A DNA stretch of 64,000 nt, from positions 36,674,084 through 36,738,083 of the forward strand of contig NC_091311.1 of NCBI RefSeq assembly GCF_038502225.1, read 5' to 3'. Both the position numbers and the translations under genes were made by a program. Below are positions 23,785 through 31,506 of this stretch, one piece after another. The stretch is from Cherax quadricarinatus. Lineage: Eukaryota; Arthropoda; Malacostraca; Decapoda; Parastacidae. Under the pieces are notes generated by a model. It saw only the letters and a program-made list of their open reading frames with translations, ran no database searches and was not told the origin of the DNA. Numbering within the stretch: position 1 is the first letter of the stretch; every line of letters starts with the position of its first letter.

Positions 23785-26700
23785 ATGTCAGAAGATGAGT
23801 CTTCAGATTTTTTAGGCTTCAGGGAAGAAGGTAATAATTCATCAGTAAACATGCCTGTTAATAGTGAAGATGAGGAATCACCTACTCCAGGTGATATGGA
23901 AATGGAGAGAATGAGACTGAAATTAGCTGTACTAGAGGCTGAAATGAAATTAATGAAAGCTAAGGAGAAAGAACGTCAAAGGTTAGGAGGTTCAGAACAA
24001 GAGCCTGAGCAGTACTTTAACATAACTAAAGCTGCAAATTTTGTCCCTAAGTTTACAGAGAGTGACCCAGATAGGTATTTTTCTTTTTTTGAGAAGACTG
24101 CTTTGGAGCAAGGATGGCCCAAACAGAAGTGGGCTACCCTAGTTCGCACACAACTTGTAGGTAAAGGATTCCAAAGAGTAGAGACTCTGGAGGGGCAAGA
24201 TTTTTCTGATTATGATAAGATTAAAGAGGAAGTATTGCTTGCATACCAAATGATACCTGAGAAATATAGACAAAAGTTCAGGAATCAAAAATTTCAGGAT
24301 GGGCAGACCTTAACTGAGTTTGGGAATGAGAAACTGTTCCTTTTTAAGAAATGGGTTTGTTCTAAAGAAGTTAATAAAGACTATAACAAATTAGTAGATC
24401 TAATGGTTCATGAGGAATTGTACAATACAATCCCTGTTGACCTCAGAGAATATTTGGAGGACAAAAACCCAGATAATCTTTCAGAAGCACTGGATCTAGG
24501 TGACCGATTCTTGGCTCGCAGGGAATTGGTAAGTAAAAACAGTCATGCTCCTGAAAATTTCCCCACTCATCCTAAACCTTATTCCAAGTCCTATGGTCAT
24601 AAAGGTAAGTGGGACAAGAATTTTCAGGGACAAATGAAGGCTGAGGTGCCCTCTAAAATAGAAGGAAAAGGTAAGTCAGCTGGAGTTCAAAGTTTACTTA
24701 GACAATCAGATGTTTCAGATCCTCGAGTAAACAGTACCAGTCCTACACCAAATGGTAAAAATACCTTTAAGAGTTTTATCTGTTATTACTGTAACAAAAC
24801 TGGACACACACAAAAGTTTTGCTGGTCAAGGCGGCGAGATCAGGAAAGGGAGGAACCACCCCAGAGGACTCTAACTGCAGAGATACATCCAGTTGCCTGC
24901 ATTAGGTCTTCAAGGCAAGGTGAGGAGGAACCTTTGGATCTAGACCCCAGGATGTGTATATTTTCTAGTAGGTCCACAGTTGGTTTGCAAAAGAATGTAG
25001 GCAGAGTTGAGAACATATTGTCCTTGAGAGATGGATGTAGCACCTACTCTTTGCTACGTGCTGGAGTGCTACCAGTGTCTAAGGATACCTATACTGGGGT
25101 AGATATATTGTTGAAGGGTATTACGGGTTCAACCATAAGGACACCTGTACACAAATTATGGGTAGAATCTGCATACCAAGTTGGCTATCTCCCTGTAGGT
25201 ATCTCAGATGAAATTCCCTTCAAAGGGGTCGACCTCTTATTAGGGAATAATGTTATGGGTCTGTTAGACAGTGAGGAACAACTAGGTTGGGGGAAACCAA
25301 ATCCCATATGTTGGGAGGAAATGGCTAGGAAAACCCTGCCAGACCTTCTCCCTGATGGTTCCACCATGAGAAGTATGGCTCATGATCATGCTACCAACAG
25401 TCTTCATGATATTTCTCATGAGGATGGTGAGGGCTTAAGTTTGGTAACTCTTTCTGATGTTGAACTGCAGTCAACTGAAGAAAAGGATGTTCCAGCCAGA
25501 GCTGAGCATGATTGGAGAATGGATCAGTTAAATAGTGTGAGAGAGGCTGCACCTGCTAGGGTGCAATTAATTTCTGTGCAGGAAAATGTCGCTGTTGCTG
25601 AGGAAGAGATTTTACAGTTAAATAAGTGTTTTCATTTCAGGGAGGAAACTCTTATAAAGAATTCACCTCTGTTTGCAGTATCGATGGAAGGAGAACAAGG
25701 GCTTTGTCCCCAGGTGATGTCCAAGGTTTCCAGGCATTTCTTCTGGTCTCAGCTGTGGGAGACTGTCAGAGAGCATATTGAGACCTATCATGCCTTTCAA
25801 ATTATAGGGAAACCTAGTCGAAGTATTAAACCTGTTCCCCTTCAGCCGATTTCAGCACCAGGTGAACCCTTCAGCAAGCTGGTAGTGGATGTCGTTGGCC
25901 CACTCCCAAGGACCAGAATGGGAAATAATTATTTACTAACAATAATTTGCTCCACTACCAGGTACCTGGAAGCAGTCCCTCTGCATAAGATAACTGCTCA
26001 TGTAGTCTTAAGGGTTTTGATGAAGTTCTTTTGTCATGTTGGTTTTCTTCAAGCAGCACAAACAGATCAAGGATCTGCCTTTACCTCTAAGTCTTTTAGA
26101 AATGTTTTGAAGGGACTAAAAGTAGAGCCTCAGTGTTCAACTGTGTATCACTCTCCATCTAAAGGGGAAATAGAGAAATTACATCAAGCCCTCAAGACAA
26201 TGATGCAAGCCTATGGTATAGACAATACTAACAACTGGGATGAGAGGATCCCTTTCTTTGTATTTGCTGAGTGGGGAAGCACTCTGGAATTTCTGAGCTA
26301 TTGGCTTGGGGAGGATGGTGATGCTCCCCCCTCGGAGTTTTTTCTCAGTTTCAGATACTGTTTGGCTCGTATGAGGTGGATGGTACCAGTGAACGTGCCC
26401 ATCAACCAGACCAGGATGATGATGTGGGACCATAATATGGACCATGATACTCTGGAGGCTGGAGAGGAAGTGCTGATACTGGAGCCAATTCAAGTGAAAA
26501 TCTGTATGGCAAGTTGCTGTGAGCTGAACATGTTGTGGGGGAAGTTCCCAGGGGTTAGATATAAAACCCACACCCCTGAGCAGAAAAAGAATGAGTATAA
26601 TGTACACAGCAACCGGTCAAAGGGTTTGAAGTTATGTCAAAAATTCAGAGAGACCAATGTTTTAATGGAATGTAAAGGGCTGCAAAACAATCTGTATGAA

Positions 26701-27588
26701 ATACCAAAAGCGTATTTAAGAAATAACATGTGTGTAAAAGATTTTGGGAAATGCATGCTTGGGTTTAATGAGAAAAATGTTGGAGAGTTGGCTCAGCCAC
26801 CTTGGAACTACGTATATAAAAGTTGGGATGTCAGTAATGGGGAAAAATTGAAACTCCATGAGGAAATTGTTAAGGAAACTGAGCCAATTCAACAATTTTT
26901 GTGTGGGAAAAATCTGTATGAAAAATTGGAGATGGAGGAAGAAGTGAAATTCTTCCAACACCAGTTTGTAGTGCTTAGTGAGAGTCAGTGGGCATTCCCA
27001 TGCTTCATGGTTCCCAAATTAGATGGCACCCTGGGCATAAACACTGACTACCACAGAGTACGTTTAACAACTAAGGTTTACAGAATTAGAAAGATTGATA
27101 CTTATGCACTAAAAGATGCAAACATTTTAAATAAGCTAAAACATGGAAGATGTGATTTCCATGGCCTGTGTTCCAGTACCATTTTAATGTGTGTAATGCA
27201 AATTGTGTTCATTGTGTGCTTAAAATTTGTGTGTGAGATGGAACGTGATGGTGTTTGTGTAAACTTGATGTATCCAACCTGGGTGCAAAGAGAAGTCTTT
27301 GGTGTTTGTTGTTGCACTGCGAGAGGTTGCAGAACTGTTATTGTCTATGAACAACCTTCTAAGTTTAAATGTCAACATTTTACCACAGGAAAGAAAATTT
27401 TCATTTTGGGGCTGGCTATTCAGCATTTGTACATGTCTCAGGATCTCTTCATCCTGTTCCTGTGTATAGTGACTAAAATCAGACTCTTAAAATGGGCTTT
27501 GTTCCTACAGCCTTTTAATTTGAAAGTTAAATATATAAAAGGCTCAGAGAATGTGGTTGCTGATGCTCTCTCTAGATGTTTCATGTAG
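23785..27588 (+). CDS. Gag-Pol polyprotein of the Gmr1-like element, open but with a defective pol
   Basis: I take the ATG at 23785 (MSEDESSDFLGFREE) as the gag start. The gag part has a charged coiled-coil-like stretch (MERMRLKLAVLEAEMKLMK), then a SCAN-like capsid region ending LREYLEDKNPDNLSEALD, then one CCHC knuckle, CYYCNKTGHTQKFC (24781-24822). A retropepsin-like segment follows, but its active site reads SLRDGCSTYSLL rather than a clear DTG. The integrase has Asp in LVVDVVGPLP (25888), Asp in TDQGSAF (26065) and Glu in GEIEKLHQAL (26173), spaced DD35E. The RT comes after the integrase and keeps only its N-terminal part (AFPCFMVPKLDGTL). The palm and YxDD are missing, and the frame resumes at an RNase H-end signature, ENVVADALSR. 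There is no stop over 1268 codons despite these losses. Confidence 0.82.
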   Translation: MSEDESSDFLGFREEGNNSSVNMPVNSEDEESPTPGDMEMERMRLKLAVLEAEMKLMKAKEKERQRLGGSEQEPEQYFNITKAANFVPKFTESDPDRYFSFFEKTALEQGWPKQKWATLVRTQLVGKGFQRVETLEGQDFSDYDKIKEEVLLAYQMIPEKYRQKFRNQKFQDGQTLTEFGNEKLFLFKKWVCSKEVNKDYNKLVDLMVHEELYNTIPVDLREYLEDKNPDNLSEALDLGDRFLARRELVSKNSHAPENFPTHPKPYSKSYGHKGKWDKNFQGQMKAEVPSKIEGKGKSAGVQSLLRQSDVSDPRVNSTSPTPNGKNTFKSFICYYCNKTGHTQKFCWSRRRDQEREEPPQRTLTAEIHPVACIRSSRQGEEEPLDLDPRMCIFSSRSTVGLQKNVGRVENILSLRDGCSTYSLLRAGVLPVSKDTYTGVDILLKGITGSTIRTPVHKLWVESAYQVGYLPVGISDEIPFKGVDLLLGNNVMGLLDSEEQLGWGKPNPICWEEMARKTLPDLLPDGSTMRSMAHDHATNSLHDISHEDGEGLSLVTLSDVELQSTEEKDVPARAEHDWRMDQLNSVREAAPARVQLISVQENVAVAEEEILQLNKCFHFREETLIKNSPLFAVSMEGEQGLCPQVMSKVSRHFFWSQLWETVREHIETYHAFQIIGKPSRSIKPVPLQPISAPGEPFSKLVVDVVGPLPRTRMGNNYLLTIICSTTRYLEAVPLHKITAHVVLRVLMKFFCHVGFLQAAQTDQGSAFTSKSFRNVLKGLKVEPQCSTVYHSPSKGEIEKLHQALKTMMQAYGIDNTNNWDERIPFFVFAEWGSTLEFLSYWLGEDGDAPPSEFFLSFRYCLARMRWMVPVNVPINQTRMMMWDHNMDHDTLEAGEEVLILEPIQVKICMASCCELNMLWGKFPGVRYKTHTPEQKKNEYNVHSNRSKGLKLCQKFRETNVLMECKGLQNNLYEIPKAYLRNNMCVKDFGKCMLGFNEKNVGELAQPPWNYVYKSWDVSNGEKLKLHEEIVKETEPIQQFLCGKNLYEKLEMEEEVKFFQHQFVVLSESQWAFPCFMVPKLDGTLGINTDYHRVRLTTKVYRIRKIDTYALKDANILNKLKHGRCDFHGLCSSTILMCVMQIVFIVCLKFVCEMERDGVCVNLMYPTWVQREVFGVCCCTARGCRTVIVYEQPSKFKCQHFTTGKKIFILGLAIQHLYMSQDLFILFLCIVTKIRLLKWALFLQPFNLKVKYIKGSENVVADALSRCFM

Positions 27589-28464
27589 ATGCATGGTGCA
27601 TACTTTGTACATAGTGTTTGTCATGTGCTGACCTTGTTGTTTTTGCAGTGGTGAACTCTCGGCGAGCCTGAGTACTCTCTACCAGCCGTCTGACTGTAAA
27701 GGAGTTGAGTCGGAGCCAAAAGTGTGACGAGGGTCAGGGTGTACGTGAATGTGAGTTGAGGCAGTGGTTGACAACCTTCGGTAACATGAGACGTTCAGGA
27801 AGGTATGTGATGTTGTGTCTTGGTGTGCTCTATGTACAAAACGGCCCGACGATTTGCCTTTGTGGTCCCTTGGACCCCTCCATGTTCTATGACAGCCTCC
27901 TCTTAATAAGTTTGGAGGATCTGTGTGGAGTGGGACCTCGGAAGATGGGCTTAAGTGCCTGACCATGTTAAGGATCGTGAGTGTTGACTGGAAGTCTCAC
28001 TGTTTGGTTCGGCCACCAAGTGAGAGACACCTTGACATGTTTTGTGAAGTTTCCTGCCTGGGGTACACCTGACTGCTCTGGGTTTGGCTCTACTCTCGTC
28101 TCCTGATCAGGAAGATGCCACCCTGGAGTACCAGTTGCTTGCTGGATTACCGTAGCAGAGGCACAGGCCTGTTGGTGCGGGCTTTCACAGTGGGCATTGT
28201 GTGCAAAATTTTGCATTGTAATGTGTATTGTTTAAAAGTCACTAAAATTGTAAATAGTTACACACTTGAGTATATGGGTATGGTTAAATTGCTTTTCTAA
28301 AAAATTCTGCAATCTCTTGTAAATAACAGTAAAGTGAAGAGTAGTTATGGTGCTGGGAAAATGTAGCATTTCTAGTAGTCTTGTTTACCGCCTTCAGACT
28401 TAAGCAATATACTTTTACTAGCCGTATCCTGAGGGACACAGCTAGCTTTTGTGAGACTTCGTCT
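27589..28464 (+). other. Untranslated spacer between pol and the 3' LTR
   Basis: About 880 bp with no convincing coding frame; short frames exist but none resembles an envelope. It runs into the polypurine tract. Confidence 0.6.
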
Positions 28465-28475
28465 GGAGGTGGGGG
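28465..28475 (+). promoter_or_regulatory. Polypurine tract of the LTR element
   Basis: GGAGGTGGGGG lies immediately before the TGTTATGG start of the 3' LTR, the position where plus-strand DNA synthesis is primed in LTR retrotransposons. Confidence 0.75.
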
Positions 28476-29444
28476 TGTTATGGGGCTATAGGACCCAACA
28501 TGTATTTATAAGTAACAGTTACTCTGGAATACCTAATTATATTGAATTGATGGGGACTTTGCTCTAAATGTCAGAAGGACTGATCAACCTTATGACTGAG
28601 GCAGCTGGGTCAAGCCTATTTTTCTCAATATAATAGGTTATACTATAGACACATAAACACACAAATTTAAATAAGTAGTTTATAAAATTTCCTTTTGTTA
28701 AAAAATAAGTAGTTTGGCAACATGGGAGGAGCAAGTTGTATTTCCTTTTGTAAAAGTAAAATTAAGGTGTGGTAGAATTGTGGTAACTGGAGAATTGTGC
28801 TTGGCAAATAAGTAGTTTATAAAGTTGTATTTCCTTTTGTAGAAGTAAAATTAAGGTGTGGTAGAATTGTGGTAACTGGAGAATTGTGCTTGGCAACAGT
28901 CTTTTGTTTTGGTGGGAGGAGCTTAGCCTCTTTCTCTCTCTCCCTCGACTGACTCGGTCTCTCTGTGGCTGGCCTTCAACCTGGCAGGATCTCTGGGTCC
29001 TTCTTCTATCTTTTGGGGCATTATGTGTGCTCCAGGGGTGAGTTTTTATAATTTAAGTTGTGACCACCATACCCAGGGTGACTAAAGTGTGTCAAAACAC
29101 TGGTTAGCCCAGAGTTATGTCAAGGAGAGAGAGGACTAAAGTTGTTGAGATATACCATGTGGGAGAACAGCTATGCAGTGTGTAGATCGTTGTTTTGAAA
29201 ATGTGAGGCTGTAATTGTATATTCTGTACATATCTATTGAGAATACAGTTATATTTTTATAGTAGTAGTTTACATAACCTGTGAAGAGGGCTGGTGAAAG
29301 GGTATCAGAGACACTAAGGATGATCAGCCATGATGTAAGTATTACCCCTAGACAAATAAGACCATTAAGTAAAAGCTACCCCCACACTAGAACATGTAGT
29401 GAGAACCTTACTATCAAAGTAATAAGGGACATACCAACGTAACA
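28476..29444 (+). repeat. 3' LTR (969 bp)
   Basis: Almost identical to the 5' LTR except around 28680-28735, where one tandem unit is mostly lost or rearranged. This accounts for the 53-bp length difference. It ends CCAACGTAACA, followed by the ACCAC target duplication. Confidence 0.9.
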
Positions 29445-29449
29445 ACCAC

Positions 29450-29478
29450 CGTCAGCTGCTGCTGCTGCTGTAGCATCG

Positions 29479-29510
<32 letters not shown>

Positions 29511-29652
29511 AGCATCGTCTGCTGCTGCTGTAGCATCGTCTGTTGCTGCTGTAGCATCGTCTGCTGCTGCTGTAGCATCATCTGTTGCTGCTGTAGCATC
29601 GTCTGTTGCTGCTGTACCACCGTCAGCTGCTGCTGCTGCTGTACCACCGTTG
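29450..29652. repeat. 21-bp minisatellite / (GCT)n array, right part
   Basis: The same units as 22079-22436, continuing in phase after the LTR element, with a longer pure (GCT)n run near 29483-29507. It ends GCTGTACCACCG, the inverse of GGTGGTACAGC at the start of the left part. Confidence 0.9.
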
Positions 29653-29830
29653 TTGGTGTGGCTTATTGAGAATACCAAGAAACAATTAACCCCAGAGGAT
29701 TTGCCACCCAGGATAACCCAAAAAAGTCAGTGTCATCGAAGACTGTCTAACTTATTTCCATTGGGGTCCTTAATCTTGTCTCCCAGGATGCAACCCACAC
29801 CAGTCGACTAACACCCAGGTGAACAGGGAA
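29653..29830 (-). mobile_element. SINE-2 fragment (minus strand)
   Basis: On the minus strand it reads CACCTGGGTGTTAGTCGACT, GGTGTGGGTTGCATCCTGGG, then CCCCAATGGAAATAAG and TTTTTTGGGTTATCCTGGGT. The first ~40 bases match the central part of SINE-1 (33250-33292); the 3' part differs and recurs at 41846-41960. No tRNA-like head is visible, so it is 5'-truncated. Confidence 0.65.
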
Positions 29831-29831
29831 A

Positions 29832-30000
29832 ATGCCTGGAACTAGTGCTCATATTGGTGAATTTAGAGCCAGCAAAGGTTGGTTTGAGAGATTTAAGAAT
29901 CGTAGTGGCATACACAGTGTGATAAGGCATGTTCTGGAAGAAAATACCAAACAGGACCTACAGTACTCAGGAGGAAAAGGCACTCCCAGGACACAGTGTC
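29832..30000 (+). pseudogene. Tigger-3 transposase internal remnant
   Basis: Encodes ASKGWFERFKNRSGIHSVI, matching the second DNA-binding domain of Tigger-1, then jumps to the region equivalent to WKKMPSRTYITQEEKALPGH (out of frame here), then to the 3'UTR. The DDD core is almost wholly deleted. Confidence 0.82.
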
Positions 30001-30053
30001 TCATCAGTCATTGCTGCATCTTCAATAAAGGTAAGTGTCATTTATTCTTCATT

Positions 30054-30103
30054 TAGTAGAGTAGTACATGCACAATATATATTGTGCATGTACTACTCTA
30101 CTA
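30054..30103. repeat. Perfect 50-bp palindrome in the Tigger-3 3' region
   Basis: 25-bp arms (30054-30078 and 30079-30103) with no spacer. The left arm starts TAGTAGAGTAGTACATGCAC. Tigger-2 has only a single AATTGTGCATG at the equivalent place, so the palindrome arose in this copy. Confidence 0.95.
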
Positions 30104-30677
30104 TTGTGCATGTATCCTTCTCTTTGTGTGTAGGAAAATGTATATTTCATGTGGTAAAAATTTTTTTTTCATACTTTTAGGTGTCTTGCACGGATTAATT
30201 TGATTTCCATTATTTCTTATGGGGAAAATTCATTCGCATACCGAACATTTCGCATAACAACCAGCCCTCTTGCACGGATTAAGGTCGCTATGCGGGGGTC
30301 CACTGTATGTAAAAAAAGTAGATCCTCTTTTTTTTTTTTTTTTTTTACATTTGAAAACGTGTAAAAAACTTTGATCTACTTTTTTTTTTGTTATATTTGA
30401 AAATATGTAAAAAAACGTAGATCTACTTTTGGAACACTACACATGTGAACGTAGATCTGCTTGGACAGTTTAAGGGTTAAATACATAAATAAAATATTTA
30501 TTTCTTTGCAAATGTTGCAATGTGAGTTTATACATCATAATATGATTGGAGCAAAGAAAGTCACCACGATGCCAAGGCATTTTGGGCAGACTTAACCTAG
30601 ACTACTTAAGTCTAGACAGGTGAAAAGTAGTGGTTACCAATGTTTTGCTGATGGTGGTGCCAACTACTGGCATCCTT

Positions 30678-30750
30678 TTGAAATTTCTCCTTACTGTTAT
30701 TATTATTATTATTACTATTGTATTATTATTGTTGTTATAATTATTAGTAG
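30678..30750. repeat. (TTA)n/(TAG)n microsatellite
   Basis: Imperfect run of TTATTATTATTA, GTTGTT and TAGTAGTAG in the arm of the outer element. Confidence 0.85.
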
Positions 30751-30754
30751 TAGT

Positions 30755-30862
30755 AGTATGTGGTGAGGGGCTCTTGTTCTAGGGAACTGGACCTGTGCAC
30801 TAGTTTGCTAAATTAAGCCTGAATACCTTCCATCCCCTCACCCCAAGTGCTTCCCCATTATA
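30755..30862 (+). repeat. Dispersed repeat R, copy 1
   Basis: Contains GGTGAGGGGCTCTTGTTCTA and AAGCCTGAATACCTTCCATC, running into (TAA)n. It matches the repeat at 49236-49396. It is probably the 3' end of a SINE or LINE with a TAA-type tail; the family is not recognised. Confidence 0.65.
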
Positions 30863-30898
30863 ATAATAATATACTACTACTACTACTACTACTACTAC

Positions 30899-30942
<44 letters not shown>

Positions 30943-30990
30943 TAATAATATAATAATAATAATATTATGTATAATAATATAATAATAATG
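30863..30990. repeat. (TAA)n / (TAC)n microsatellite
   Basis: ATAATAATA with an internal ACTACTACT run, continuous with repeat R and ending at the MITE at 30998. Confidence 0.9.
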
Positions 30991-30997
30991 TATACAA

Positions 30998-31301
30998 CAG
31001 GTCGGCCATCACTAATCCAGCAATCAGTTATCCAGTTCCGTCAGTAATCCGGCACTAATTTTCGCTAGCATAATTTCAAATTTCATCATTATACTGACTC
31101 AGAAATTGTGCGGATGGTTGTAAATCCACAGCAGCAAGCCAGTGGAGAAGAAAGCAGTGATGAAAATGAGGAAGATGTAGCAGAAAGTCTATTGATAGGT
31201 TAATTAAGGATATTCTGACCTAACCAGTCTGTAATCCGGCAAACTCACTAATCTGGCACACTACAGGTCCCAATGATGCCAGATCAGTGATGGCTGACCT
31301 G
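30998..31301. mobile_element. pogo/jerky-type MITE (304 bp) keeping a transposase remnant
   Basis: The left end CAGGTCGGCCATCACTAATC and right end GATCAGTGATGGCTGACCTG are near-perfect 20-bp inverted repeats. The right flank is TA; the left flank is AA, so the target duplication is imperfect. Inside, an open stretch at about 31108-31202 encodes EIVRMVVNPQQQ, then an acidic ESSDENEED and a stop. This resembles the C-terminus of jerky/TIGD-type transposases, so it is probably an internal-deletion derivative. Confidence 0.75.
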
Positions 31302-31506
31302 TATAATAATAATTATAATAACAGACTGCTTCGAAAGGCTGTCACTACCTGGAGTTTACCTGGAGAGAGTTCCGGGGGTCAACGCCCCCGCGGCCCGGTC
31401 TGTGACCAGGCCTCCTGGTGGATCAGAGCCTAATCAACCAGGCAGTTGCTGCTGGCTGCACGCAAACCAACGTACGAGCCACAGCCCGGCTGGTCAGGAA
31501 CCGACT

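Larger units (their letters stand above)
22437..29444 (+). mobile_element. Gmr1-like Gypsy LTR retrotransposon, complete with both LTRs
   Basis: Two LTRs start TGTTATGGGG and end CGTAACA (TGTTA...TAACA). A 5-bp target duplication ACCAC flanks the element at 22432-22436 and 29445-29449. The internal region carries one large gag-pol frame. Pol order is protease, integrase, then RT/RNase H remnant, as in Gmr1-like members of Ty3/Gypsy. A polypurine tract (GGAGGTGGGGG) directly precedes the 3' LTR. Confidence 0.9.
21649..30305 (+). mobile_element. Tigger-3, internally deleted shell carrying a minisatellite, a SINE fragment and an LTR retrotransposon
   Basis: Begins CAGTGGACCCCCGCATACCG and ends GCTATGCGGGGGTCCACTG, with TA at 21647-21648 and 30306-30307. 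The true Tigger sequence is the left ~430 bp (21649-22078) and the right ~475 bp (29831-30305). Everything between is a 21-bp-unit minisatellite, an LTR element and a SINE fragment. Only remnants of the transposase gene survive. Confidence 0.88.
21599..30476. mobile_element. TTAA-flanked (piggyBac-like) non-autonomous element, split by Tigger-3
   Basis: TTAA occurs at 21595-21598 and 30477-30480. The ends CCCTTAAACTGGCCAAACAT (left) and TTGGACAGTTTAAGGG (right) are inverted repeats, and both arms also contain inverted TAGATCTACG-type motifs. A TTAA duplication and CCCTT ends are what piggyBac-group transposons leave. The native content is about 50 bp left (21599-21648) plus 170 bp right (30306-30476), so it was a MITE of about 220 bp before Tigger-3 entered. 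Confidence 0.78.

Noticed and set aside
27589..28464. Envelope gene of the LTR element
   Set aside because: No frame longer than about 85 codons, and none with a signal peptide or membrane segments.
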